Source: Pocillopora verrucosa
Taxonomy: Eukaryota; Cnidaria; Anthozoa; Scleractinia; Pocilloporidae
Length of the DNA stretch: 64,000 bases
Assembly (NCBI RefSeq): GCF_036669915.1
Contig: NC_089320.1
Span: forward strand, 18,845,868 to 18,909,867
Direction of reading: 5' to 3'
Shown here: piece by piece, positions 1-14,418 of the stretch
How the letters are laid out: each line of letters starts with the position of its first letter
Numbering within the stretch: the stretch's first letter is position 1
Made by a program: the position numbers and the translations under genes
The notes under the pieces: model-generated
Told to the model about the DNA's origin: nothing
Database searches by the model: none
The model's input: the letters and a program-made list of their open reading frames with translations, nothing else

Positions 1-172
1 AACAATAAAAGTGTTGTTACAGTTTCAAACTTTTGGTTTTCAGTGAGCAGGCTTGCACTGGTTCAGAGTAACGAGAATAACATTATACCAGCAGATATGA
101 CCCACCCACCTAAACCACAAAGCAGATCATAATACCTTAAGTATGGAAAATTTATCTAAGTTTTGCCACAAG

Positions 173-350
173 TTAACCCTTTAACTACCAGGATGTGATT
201 CTTAATTCTCCTCTCTAGCTGCTACACAATTCCTACAAGAATTTGGTGTTAAATCAAGTTAAAAACTTCTACTTGACAAGTTTGAGGATAACATATGGAT
301 ATTATAGGAAAAAGTCACATGTTAATCACTTCTGGGGGTCAAAAGGTTAA
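173..350. repeat. MITE-like repeat with TTAACCCTTTAA end (copy in CTP synthase gene)
   Basis: Starts with TTAACCCTTTAAC and ends with a degraded GGTTAA end. The inside reads like the copies at 35395, 37640 and 38335: TTAATTCTCC, TTACAAGAATTTGGTGTTA-like and GTTAATCACTTCTGGG segments. It lies just downstream of exon 5 in the transcription direction, so inside an intron. Confidence 0.75.
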
Positions 351-366
351 GAGACCAGTAACTTAC

Positions 367-3774
<3,408 letters not shown>

Positions 3775-4079
3775 CTTTGAGCAGAAGTATAGTAGCTTTT
3801 AAACCCAGTATCTAGGTTCCTCAAAAAATTGGAAAACAGGGGAAAACTTTTCTTAAAATTATTTTAACCCTCCGGGAGTAAGTGGCGCCCTGCTCTCTTC
3901 GAGAACTGCGCTATCAACTTACACGGCACGTGTTGGTTTTATGCGAACAATTGGCTCCTCATTGGTCAACGAGTAAGATGATGTCGATTTCATAAATTAA
4001 CAAGTCATGACTAACAACTTGTCGGTCTCTCGGAAAAGTTCGGAAGAATTCGGAACTCGGCATAAGAAAGAGGTTGTTT

Positions 4080-5173
4080 CCCGGTGTCACAGTGATATGT
4101 GTACCCCCGTGATATGTGTACCCCCGCACACATATCACTAGTGATATGTGTACCCCTGGTAGGGATACACAAAACACTGAAGCTTTGCACCCGGGCCTTT
4201 TAGAGCTTCAAAGAAAACATGGTGGCTACGAGGAACAAATTTTGTGGTTTTATATTTTAAAGTTTCCGATCCAAAATATAAACGGAAGAAGATCACAATG
4301 CAACTGGACAGACAAAAGCGCTTGCTTTACCAAGGGATACACATATTGACTGCGATTGCCGCGATATGCGTATCCACATTGTATCCCCAAGATGTATTGG
4401 GGATACACATATCACTGAACGGCGATCGCAGTGATATGTGTATCCCCTGACTCGCTGTCGTCTGTCAATTTGGAATCAATGATACACTTACTAGCCATAT
4501 ATAAGTTAGCTAGTAATTTGCTAGAAAGACAACAGCGCTTGCTTTACCAAGGGATACACATATCACTTACTACGATTTCCGCGATATGCGTAACCCCGAG
4601 ATATGTTGAGGATACACATATCACTGAACGAGAGATCTCAGTGATATACGTATCCCCTGGCTAGTACGATGTCGTCTGTGTACTTTTAAATTTGTCAATG
4701 ACACATATGATTGGGAATCAATAAAAATTGCTGTCAGTTGGTGAAATATTTCATGCACTTACGTACTAGCCAGTAAAGGAGCTAGTAGCAAGTAATTTCA
4801 GTGCTAGACAGGCGACAAAGCCGATACGATTGTAGTCACCAGTGATATGTGAATCCCTAAGATATATTTTTGTTTAAATGACAATTTCGATTCCTTTATA
4901 TTTCCAATAGATTGTTTGATGTTTGCTACTGGCCCATAAGAACTGTCGGACTCGCGAGTCGTGTCTTTACAGTTCTGATTGTGGAAGATGGTTCAGTGAA
5001 CGATTTGCGTCCATTAACACAAGTTAGCCGTAATTATTTATTTTTTGGAGGGGAGGGGGGTGGGGGATACACATATCACTGGCCGCCATCTTGGAGGGGG
5101 TACACATATCACTAGTGATATGTGTGCGGGGGTACACATATCACGGGGGTACACATATCACTGTGACACCGGG
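4080..5173. mobile_element. 1.09-kb non-autonomous element with perfect 77-bp terminal inverted repeats
   Basis: Bases 4080-4156 and 5097-5173 are exact reverse complements over 77 bp, both beginning CCCGGTGTCACAGTGATATG when read inward. The arms are built from repeats of GTGATATGTGTACCCC in both orientations. The inside has no ORF resembling a transposase. It has about 16 copies of the CACATATCAC/GTGATATGTG motif in all and a direct duplication of about 215 bp (4317-4530 and 4533-4760). No clear target-site duplication is visible (flanks GTTT and TCTA). Perfect arms suggest a recent insertion or gene conversion between the arms. It occupies most of the space between the divergent CTP synthase and cyclic-nucleotide-binding genes. 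Superfamily is unknown. Confidence 0.88.
4317..4760. repeat. Direct duplication inside the 1.09-kb element
   Basis: The segment beginning GCGCTTGCTTTACCAAGGGA at about 4317 is repeated at about 4533. Both copies continue through a GGGATACACATATCACT palindrome pair and a TCGTCTGT-containing stretch. The two copies differ by scattered substitutions, so this duplication is older than the last homogenisation of the terminal arms. Confidence 0.8.
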
Positions 5174-5361
5174 TCTACGCGGTAAACACAAGATTAAAAT
5201 GGCTGCTAAATTTTACCGTACCTGCATACGACGCCAAAGTTTATTAGTTCTTCTGTTTTGATTTCAATCATCTTGTGGGCAATTCGTTTATTTTGGGTTG
5301 GTTTAAAAACAGCAAAACTGACCTGATTGAACCACGTGGAAAGTACCCTGAACGAAAAGAA

Positions 5362-8300
5362 ATGGGAAACAAACAGAGTTCCAATAGACGCGAAAGTCAG
5401 CTTGTACGCTCTAATTTAGCATCGTCCGTCAATCCTGCGCTTCCACAAGAAGCTGTTGTCGCACTTACTGGCTGTTTAAACAGACTGCCTCTCGTCCTAA
5501 ACAAAAGTGTTCGAGAAGAAGTGATCAGACGAGTAGAGCTGATGGAAACTGGTGAAGCTCCAGAAATTCTTCTAAGTAAAGGCCAAGAGCCACTTGGAAT
5601 ATATGTGTTGGTGTCGGGTAGTGTGACTGTTTTCAGTGAAAACAAGAAATTTTCCCTGAGGGAAATTCAAGTCGGTGACTGCTTTGGTGAAGTTTCGGCG
5701 CTATTTAATATGAATTGCACTGCTGATGTGTGGTCATGTAACAGGTTGGTATTGATACAAAACGATCTCAACATCCAGATCTCAGTCTTAATTCTCCTCG
5801 CAGTCAGCCATAAATTTCGCACAATTTAAGCTCTGAGAATTTTCTGCATATCATTCAATAACCCCTAATTTATAATTCTGTTCATTTCCACTATGTGTCC
5901 TCTTAATAGTTTATTGGTATAATTTTGAGAAGAAATCAATCATTAGTCAGTTCGAGTTTGAAAGGGTTAACTTTTGGAAATGCCATGGAAGTAAATTGCA
6001 TCTTCATAACATTTTTTTGGGTTGAAACTGCCAGGTGCATGTTGTTGCTTCTGAAGACCTCTGATGCCCGTCGGCTTCTCACATTTCCCAGTGAGGTGAC
6101 GCTACTGCAGTGGTTTCAACAGAGGTTGGTGGAGGTCATGTTTAAATAATCACTCAGTTAAACCAGCTTTGTTTTTATTCCTCAAGCTTGTTTTCAAAGT
6201 TGCACTCTAAGGAATTTCAGTCTGTTCCTCTTAAATTGTTCAATAATGTGTAAAGATGATGGCTTTTAAAAGGAATTTTTTACTGTTATAGGAGATACCT
6301 GGACACCAGTAAGCTGTTTAATAACCACCAACTGTCAAGGGAAATTGCAGTAGATGTATTGCAAAAGGTTTGATTATCTTGCACTACTATATAATGATAT
6401 TAGGACTGAGTGGAGTCCAATTTGGTCTGTAATCATTTAAGTGATCTAAAAAATTGGACAACTGCAAAGTGGGAGTCCAATTTGTCAATCATGAGTATGA
6501 TTACAGACATAATTGGATGACATGAAGTCCTGTTACCAATTAATTAAAACTATGGCAAAATTTGAGAAAGAAACTAGACATCGGTTGTACTTTTTCATAA
6601 AAAAACAACAACAACAACAGTTTACTCAGTGAAATGCAAGACAACAGGGCACGCACAATGCGTTCTGTCCACTAACACAGGCATAACTGTCCCTTTAACT
6701 GTCCTATTACACTGTCCAATTACAAGCGCAATGTGTACACTGTCCTATTAGTGCTTAAATCAGGCTGGTGATAACAAATCACATTATTTTGAAAATTTTG
6801 TGATAGTTTTGACTAATATAGATATCAATAATGTAAATAGGCCACCATGAAGAGTTCCATGAGCAGAACTTTTGAGTATTAGCCCTTTTTTCACTTGCTC
6901 TGACGAAAGGCTTTGGAAACCCCTCCTGGTGGCCAGTTTATAATGATAATAGGCTCGGGTGGAATCCAATTCAGTCTGTAGTCATAAGAGTGATTAACAA
7001 AATTGGACAACCATGAAGGGGGAGTCCAATTTGTCAATCACAAGTATGATTACAGACAGAATTGGACAACAAAAAATCCTGTGAACCAATTAATTACAAC
7101 TGTTACAATTTCTGAAAACAACAAATTCATTTAGGTCAAATATCTCTTGTAGAGACAATGTCTAAAGTGAAAAAATTTCTCCATTTTGGAAATTCCTCAA
7201 TTTTTTTCAGGATAAGTGATTGTTGCTATGGTTATTGTGATCAATTCTGTGATTGGTGGATTTGGCTGAGTGGACTTAGTATAATTGGCTACTTCAACTG
7301 TCCAGTTACAGCCAACCGTCTGGTTACACTGTCCGATTACAGCTCTACAGAATGATTAGTGAAAAATAAAGCAGCTTATGCACCAATCACATTTGAGGAA
7401 ATTGTAATGGTTATGATTAACATTATAAACTTATACCCCACTGATGCAACATCACAGTTTCTTCAGAAACTTACCCTCATTTATGTAGGTGTATTTAGTC
7501 TGATACACTGATTAAGTCAGGCAATATATATATAAAGTGCAACTGTGAATTATTGTTCTGTACTACTGTTTATGATTTATTTGTATTTGCTGTTGTTTTT
7601 TTTTGGTTTTTTAGTCTCCTATACTTCATGGCTGGGGAAAAGAATCTTTGAAAGCTGTAGTTAAAACTGTAAAGCCAGGTCAGTTAAAAGAAAACATGTG
7701 TGAAAGTCTCTTGATTTGGAGAAGAATGCTGTTCTAAATCAAACCAAACTAAAGCTAAAAATAGAGAATAAAGATGGAAGTGGTTGGTATTTAAATTCTT
7801 AGAAGGAGTCAACAAAGAAATGCATGGTCTTCAGTTTGGAGAATTAAATTTCAGATCTAGGGATGAAGGGTTGAACTGGTATTGTTCTAGGGAATTCTGA
7901 GGTCTATTCTTCTGCTGTATTAATAGTCTAATGTTCAGCTTGATTCAGTCCATTGGAAATTTAAAAAGGTTTTTTTTCATTTATTTGATGACTTGTTTGT
8001 TGTAATTGATTCCTGTGCTTTGTTATTTTATACAAGTGTTATTCTTGCAGCGGTTATTGTGTTGTATCCTCCCAACAGCATTATTTTCAAAGAAGGCTGG
8101 AAAGGACAGGAAATGTTTGTTCTAGTGCATGGGCGGTAAGTATGTTGCATTTTATTTACAGGCCATTATATAACCAAGTAGGAAGTGCAGAGAACTTTTA
8201 TGACAAGAGGCCTGGGTTCAAGAGCCAGCAAGGTCTTTGTGTTGTTTTCTTGAATAAGACACTTTATTTGCACAGTGACTCTCTTCTTGAGGGAGTTCTG

Positions 8301-11300
8301 ACAAAGTACTGACTGTGATGGACTGGTGTCCCATTTAGGGGTGTTCTAAGTGGCAATTACTTGCAGCTAATTTATGCTACAAAAACTGGGATAAGTTGGG
8401 ATAAGTTTTCCTCCTAATTTCTCATAGTTATGTTCTCTTTATGAGTATGAACCCTTCCATTTTTGAAAGTTGAAGCTGTTTACCAATAATCTGTGATCAA
8501 AATTAATGGATGATTATAAAAATTATATTACTACTGTTCTGCATTTAGGGTAAACTTCTCCAAAAATAACCAGGATGTTGCCACATTTGATGCTGGAGAA
8601 AGAGGATTTTCCTTTGGAGAGGAAGGTATATTAGTGATAATGAGACACACTCAAACAATACCTCTCTTTCTCTTTTTTATTCAGTGGAAAAGTGTTTTGT
8701 AAGTAATTTGTAATGGTGCAAGATAAAACTATGTTTAGAATAAATCATAACTTAGTTGTAACACAACTTTATACGTCACAAATTTATCATAGTTCATTAA
8801 TTCCCCCCTCAGGGTTCTTCACTGGTACAGAGAGAAGATCTACTGTAAGGTAGGCAAAATGTGCGCTTTTCATAGCTCTTAGTTAAAGAAAAATGAAGGA
8901 ATTGTTGGCAGGTATGTTCTTCCCATACTTTGTCAAAATTGAATTTTGGCTTTCTCCTAAATCCCAGGGCCCATTTGTTTGAAGGCTAATTAGCGCTAAC
9001 CCAAGATTAAATTTTAATCTGAGTTTCTTCATTCCTATATTCAAAAGCATTTTTGGAATAATTTCTTGTGTTCCTTTTAGAGCATCAAATAGTCGTATTC
9101 TAGACAAAAAGAATTCATCTGAATTTTTTTTAAAGCTATCAGATCTGAAATCAGATTTCACACTAACCCTGGGTTATCTTAACCCAGTTTTGAACAACCC
9201 GGCCCAGTTCTGCAATTAATCTTCCAACACAAATAAGTTAAAAACCCTTGTTTGTTGTTTGACTTCCTCCTAAGACAATTACAGTGAATAGTAATACATG
9301 TCTCAATTTCATTCTAGTGAGGGGCTTGATATTGATCTGTACACAACAGAAATTCACTCCTTGTAAATTATTTTCACAGGGCAGCTGGGCCATGCCAGAT
9401 TATTCTCCTTCGTGAGGAAAACTTCCATGATGCCATTAACCAGGTTTATTTTTTTTTATCATTGAATTACGGGTAGTTTCTTAGAGGTCACTTAAAATTC
9501 CAAATTCAAGTTGAATTTTTTTTCCACAGTTCTCAGGGGAGGCAACATTACTCCAAGAGCTTAGTGTGAAATGGAAACAACATGTAAACCAGAGAGATAG
9601 CACACTGTATTCAAAGTACATGGGAGCATTAGATCTGGAGGTTTGATTCGTCTTGTGGATGTATGATACTAGTATCTGTATGTAACTTTTGTATCTTTCT
9701 CCCAGTCTCTAGCCTCCCAAACACAGGTAATTGTTAATACTGTTCCTCAGACAAGAGGAGATAAGTGCAAGCAGCAAGGTCTTTGTCTCTACTCCTCGAG
9801 GGGTCTTTCTTTTCACATATACCCTAACCAAGAAAAGCCTTAATGACTCATGGTATTGGAATTGACCTAAAAACCTTCGTGAACTTTGTTTTCAGATTTC
9901 TTTAAAGATTGATTCCACAGTATTAAATCTAGATGACTACCTACTAGGAAGGAATTGATTAAACAAGATTATCAAATCATTGTCTTTCACCAATAAACTG
10001 CCACAACGTTTTTTTTTTTCGATATAAATGAAAAAATTAAATCATTTTCTTTTCTCTTCAGATATTGAGAATGACCTTAAAACAGGTAAATGATAACTTC
10101 AAATTAGAGAGAAGTACTTTTACGTGTATAGTTTTATTGTAGTCCAAAGTCACAAAATATATTTTCCAACTTCCTGTACATAAATAAAATGAGGAACAGC
10201 ACTTAGCTGTTAATAGCAGATCGTAAGATCTTTGTAACGAAAGCCCAGAGCCATAGATTTCTGTTCGAATTTAGCAATGCAGAATGACTGATGTTCAGCT
10301 CTCTCATCTGTCACTGATTTGCCAAAGGTTCAATGCTTAGGTAGATTCTCATGTGAGTTGAGATTGTTGTTGGTTGTAGCCCTTGTTGGAACTCTCCTTG
10401 CTGCGGTCCAGGTATTTTCCTCTCTCTACAAAAACCAACACCCCATGACCAAAATGCAATTATATATACCATATTTCCTTTAGCAAGTGCCTGGGTGCTT
10501 ATTTAAATCTTCGGCTAAAAGGATAGGAGCTCGCTGGAAGTGAGGGAAATGCATCTTAGAAACTACTAACCTGAACTGATTCCGCTGATTCTCTCCACAG
10601 ACAGAAGAGTTCAAAACATGCCCGGCAGGATTCCTTTACATTCTTGCGTTATCCATGACGATTAAAGAAGTTCCAGCTGGCGAGATTGTTCTTACAGAGA
10701 GAGAGTACCAAGATGGCAAGTGCGCTTTAGTATCAATGCAGCTTGATGATTTATATTAAACTAAGACCTGGATATCCGGTTGATTTTGATGATCCTAAAG
10801 GTGCTGCCGAGTTTTAAGGAATTCTCTTACTACGCAAACTTGGTTGATTTCAGGCATAGGACAGGCAGAAAATTTACGATGTTTTAAAACGCACGTGCAG
10901 GGCGCTTGTTATGCTCATCAGGCTTTTCGTTTCATCAAGTTCTCGTTTCCCTCTCTGTTGTAGTTTGAGTGAGGTCTCCAGAGTTAGGATAAGCAAGGAG
11001 CGCCAAAGAAACCACACATCTATCACTGACATAACTTGGTCTTTGCATTTTTAACGTTCACTTTTTAGATCGGAAAATGCTCTGTGATATCACGGCAAGA
11101 TGGGCTCGACATTTTTTTTTCTTTGTTTTCTTTAGGTAGCACGTTATTTGTTGTTCTTCAAGGAAGTACAGTTGTAATGGAAGGTGACATGTCAACCTCT
11201 CACTCGGTGGAACTCAAACAAGTCTTTTGTAAGTGTATAGTTACTATTCTTTTTCTTTTTTTTTTTTTTTTTTTTTCTTTTTTCCTGTGCTACAAAAGGA

Positions 11301-11847
11301 TTGTATAGAAATATTTCATTAAAATCATAGAACAGGCAGGATTACCATCCGCCGGTAGAGAAATAAGCGCACGTTACTCCCTCCGAAGTTCCTCCTCGGA
11401 AGGATCAACGTCAGAATCCAAGAAAAAGGCGTAAATCGAGCCTTGTTAAACCGCGGATCGAATGTTCGTGTTCGATTCTTTGCCGAGGATATTGTGTACT
11501 TGGGTACCAAGGACTATAAAGTGGGTACCAGCAAACCGTCACTGAAATCTTACAAAATGTTGAGGGAATCACTTTTGATGGTTGGCTTCTGATCCGGGGG
11601 AAGTTAGAGTGGTCTCAGTCGCTCCTGCATGAACTCAGTCAGTTAATATTGGCCAACCTTATTAGTGGAATTGTTAGAATAATGCTTTATCCTTAGTCTT
11701 ATCTATCCTGCTTTAGGGAAGAACGACACAATGCCTGTGACTGGGTGGGTTAAGGCGGTAGAGTTATGCGTGGTGTCCTTTCTTCCAGAGGAGGCAGTGA
11801 GAGAAGCGCGCAACACTTATCCTGATGTAGCGCTGCTCAGACCTTGA
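5362..11847 (+). CDS. Cyclic-nucleotide-binding-domain protein, 449 residues, 13 exons
   Basis: Exons: 5362-5744, 6035-6124, 6292-6367, 7615-7678, 8051-8135, 8549-8625, 8813-8849, 9380-9443, 9530-9640, 10062-10085, 10601-10715, 11136-11228, 11717-11847; total 1,350 nt. The start at 5362 gives MGNKQSSNRR, a good N-myristoylation signal (Gly2, Ser6, then basic residues). Residues about 45-155 form a cyclic-nucleotide-binding domain with the phosphate-binding-cassette-like FGEVSALFNMNCTADV, but the usual Arg of that cassette is absent. A second, weaker fold follows (VIVLYPPNSIIFKEGWKG, then FSFGEEG), and a third partial one near residues 335-405 (VPAGEIVLTE, LFVVLQGSTVVMEGD). No membrane segments, kinase or GEF domain were seen. 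Role: probably a membrane-tethered cNMP-like sensor or scaffold, by inference; not matched to a named family. Intron 11 is GC-AG. Confidence 0.85.
5770..5971. repeat. Degenerate TTAACCCTTT-type repeat in intron 1
   Basis: The stretch contains AGATCTCAGTCTTAATTCTCC at its left side and ends GAAAGGGTTAAC. These match the ends of the MITE-like family seen at 37640 and 38335. It lies 25 bp after the exon 1 donor. Confidence 0.5.
6404..7350. repeat. Tandemly duplicated intronic repeat (two units of about 370 bp)
   Basis: The unit at 6404-6760 begins GAGTGGAGTCCAATTTGGTC and contains TTGTCAATCATGAGTATGAT and a CTGTCC(A/T)ATTACA series. It recurs at 6958-7350 in the same order. About 200 bp of unrelated sequence separates the copies. 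No ORF of note. Located in intron 3 of the cyclic-nucleotide-binding gene. Confidence 0.75.
8180..8405 (+). repeat. Metazoan-type SINE with tRNA-like head and conserved central core
   Basis: A B-box-like GGGTTCAAGAGCC is followed by AAGACACTTTATTTGCACAGTG, the kind of core seen in V-SINE/Deu-type elements of many animals. Then come GATGGACTGGTGTCCCATTT and ATGCTACAAAAACTGGGATA, which fit the tails of that group. It lies in intron 5 of the cyclic-nucleotide-binding gene. Family assignment is from memory of the core motif. Confidence 0.65.
10716..11135 (+). other. GC-AG intron (non-canonical splice donor)
   Basis: Exon 11 of the cyclic-nucleotide-binding gene must end at 10715 to keep frame with exon 12 (11136). 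The donor there reads G|GCAAGT, the strong consensus typical of GC-AG introns; the acceptor is CTTTAG. No GT donor nearby restores the frame and the conserved glycine codon. Confidence 0.75.
11445..11600 (+). repeat. Degenerate SINE-like fragment
   Basis: Has GTTCGTGTTCGATTC (B-box-like) followed by ATTGTGTACTTGGGTACC and AAAGTGGGTACCAGCAAACC. These fit the middle of the same SINE group as the copy at 8180, but with much decay. It lies in the last intron of the cyclic-nucleotide-binding gene. Confidence 0.4.
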
Positions 11848-13276
11848 GAGAAACCATTATGGCTTTAGAACTGGGAGTACACGTCCAGCTGTTTTCAGTC
11901 ATCGTATGCCCTCTCAACTGCAAATGGAAATCATCTTACCGTTGTGACGCCAGCCGCGGTTTTAATTGTCTACGAAAGTCGGCCTCTGTAGAGATCCGTT
12001 GGACAATCAGCGCCCTGAATCGCGATCGTTCTGGTAGAAATAGCGAAAATTCTGGCGACTAAATTTGTAACAAAAGTCGCTAATTTTCCTCTCTCGCTTG
12101 ATTTCCAGTGACAAGTGACTGAAATAAGCTGCTATGGCCACGAGCGTTTGGGATTACAAATCGTGTAATCGATAAATAGATTCTAAGCTGCGAAAGTGTT
12201 GGAAGAGACGCATCTGAGTCGGTCACTGATGTGCCAACCACATTTTGACTTCTCTGATCTATTACGGTACAGACCCGCAGCAACATGGAATCTATTTCTT
12301 TTATATGACAAAGAAGCAAAATTTGTAGATGGTGACAGCATCTATGCGTCTATCCTCTGATAAATCGTGTGTAAGAACCGATCAAAATGCGTACACAATT
12401 AAGCTTATACGGCTAAGTATCATTCGCAGACGACTGCGAGACACCTACCAGAATTTGCAAGCTGCGGTATCTCGCTAAAAAAATAGCTTAGGTAGAGATC
12501 TCGTTTAAATATCTACCAAAGTTTGTATTGTAAGCATAGATTTACACATGTACATATGAAAATAACGCGGTCAATATTTGTCATTCAACGTCATCACCTT
12601 TCATTCTTCGTCAACACCCATTTCTCGATTCCAGAGATTCCAACCCTCCCGGTTGGACCGGAACCTCCCATTTTTTTGAGATCTGTTCCGGCCTCCATTT
12701 TCTTTCAATATTCTCACTAAAAACGTCGCGATCAACATCCAAAGTGACTCCATCGTCAGACAAATGAGTAAAGTTCATCTCGTATCTTACACCACGATGA
12801 ACAATAACTACATATTTTATTACAATATTCTCACTGTTTTTAAACTTTCTTCACAATTCCTTTTTTGGAACGATCTACTCTCGTTTTTCTGCAGTATCTT
12901 TGGCGCCCAAACTGCATAGGAGGCTGGCTAAAAAATTGAAGAGTAGCTGCAGGAAATCTAATTTAAGGCACAGCAACTACACCTTAAGCTAATTCGTATC
13001 CCTTCAGGAAAGCACATAAGTGGAGTACTTAACAAGTTTTTCTTATAGTTTGCTTTATTAGCCACAGCAGCGAAACTAAAAATCTTTTCAAGACCACCTA
13101 GCCCCTCTGTGGATGAAAAGGTTCTAGACAATGAAAAGGTTAAAATGTATACACTGAAAAGTAAAGATTGAAATTTTTAATCAACGAAGCCTCGAACCTT
13201 GACCAAACGTCTTTGAATACTTGTGCAACACTTCCACCACAAGTAAGTGCTATTATGATATAAGGGAGCCTCTGGC

Positions 13277-13284
13277 TATAAAAG
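13277..13284 (+). promoter_or_regulatory. TATA-box-like sequence
   Basis: TATAAAAG preceded by GGC lies in an otherwise AT-average stretch, about 2.5 kb upstream of the orphan coding exon at 15798. It could be a core promoter for a leader exon; chance occurrence is quite possible. Confidence 0.25.
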
Positions 13285-14197
13285 AACAAAAGCCGCCATG
13301 CATTTTGCTGACGTTCCCACGCCAGTCACGCATAAAAACCATGCGTAGATAAGATGCGCAGTGCTAGATTCTGCTCTCTTGCAAATTTAAAGTGCAATCG
13401 AGAATTTAGACTATTACTGAATACGGTGAGGTGTTTTTCTCTTAGATTTTCCCTCAAAGATAATGAGGATCTCTGTAACAGCCATGCAGTTTGGATGGTG
13501 GTGGGGGGCGGGGGGAGTTGATCATGATCACAAAGTGTTATGATTTAAATCATGTGAAAGATGATTTGATGTTGATGCGTCTTACATGTGTTCTTTCAAT
13601 CTTTGCCTTTAGTTCGACGGAACGTCGAAACCTGAAGGAGCGTGATATCACTACATCGTGAAGGTCAGGAAAATGTGAACAGATCAGTTTGACTTTCTGT
13701 CGAGGCTCTTTTAAAAAGGTAGAAGAGTTTTTGTACATTAAATCATTCTCTAATGTGCCTGCACATCATTTATTATGCATGCATGCAGCTAATTGTAGAT
13801 TTGAGTCTGATTTGTAGATTTGACTGCTCGAGAGGAAATATATTCTCGTAAGTAATTGGGCGCAATAAGCTACTTAAACTCATAAGAGAAATCACTTTCT
13901 CCCAACTAGTGTGAGCCTCGTTCGATAAGTATGAGTGCGCGCTTGAAAAACTGGGTTAATGACAGTACAGGAAGTCGAGACTTGCTGGTTAAAGTTTCTG
14001 CTGCTTTATTTGTTTTGTTTGACATTTTTTTTGCTTCGATGCGCCTACCTAAAAAGTCACTGTAGTGGTGCGATGGAAACCCCAGAAACTACACATGAGA
14101 AAATAGGTACATATATGTCGGCAGATTGTTTCTTCGCTTTGCATCAGTTTTTTTTTATTTTGATGCATCAAATGATCGTTTCTCTACCGTCTATCGT

Positions 14198-14418
14198 TTA
14201 CAACGATAAATATTTCGAAATATGAATATTTTACAGGTAAAATCAATAAAACTTACTCATACCCTGTGTATCCGTCATAGTTTCTGACGATTTCTGCCGT
14301 TTCAAGCTTGCTTTACTATCACTGTTATCCATGTCAAAAGACATGGATAACAGTGATGGTAAGTTTTATCGATTTTACGTGTAAAATATTCATATTTCGA
14401 AATATTTATCGTTGTAAA
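14198..14418. repeat. Foldback element with nested hairpin
   Basis: The outer arms (about 14198-14265 and 14355-14418) are near-perfect inverted copies containing ACGATAAATATTTCGAAATA. Inside is a second hairpin, 14319-14335 against 14340-14356: 17 exact pairs around a 4-nt loop, reading TCACTGTTATCCATGTC. About 55 bp of the left half has no partner. It looks like a MITE or foldback transposon relic. Confidence 0.85.

Noticed and set aside
5275-5361. Upstream extension of the cyclic-nucleotide-binding ORF to 5275
   Set aside because: The frame is open but has no ATG before 5362; the first ATG also gives the myristoylation signal.
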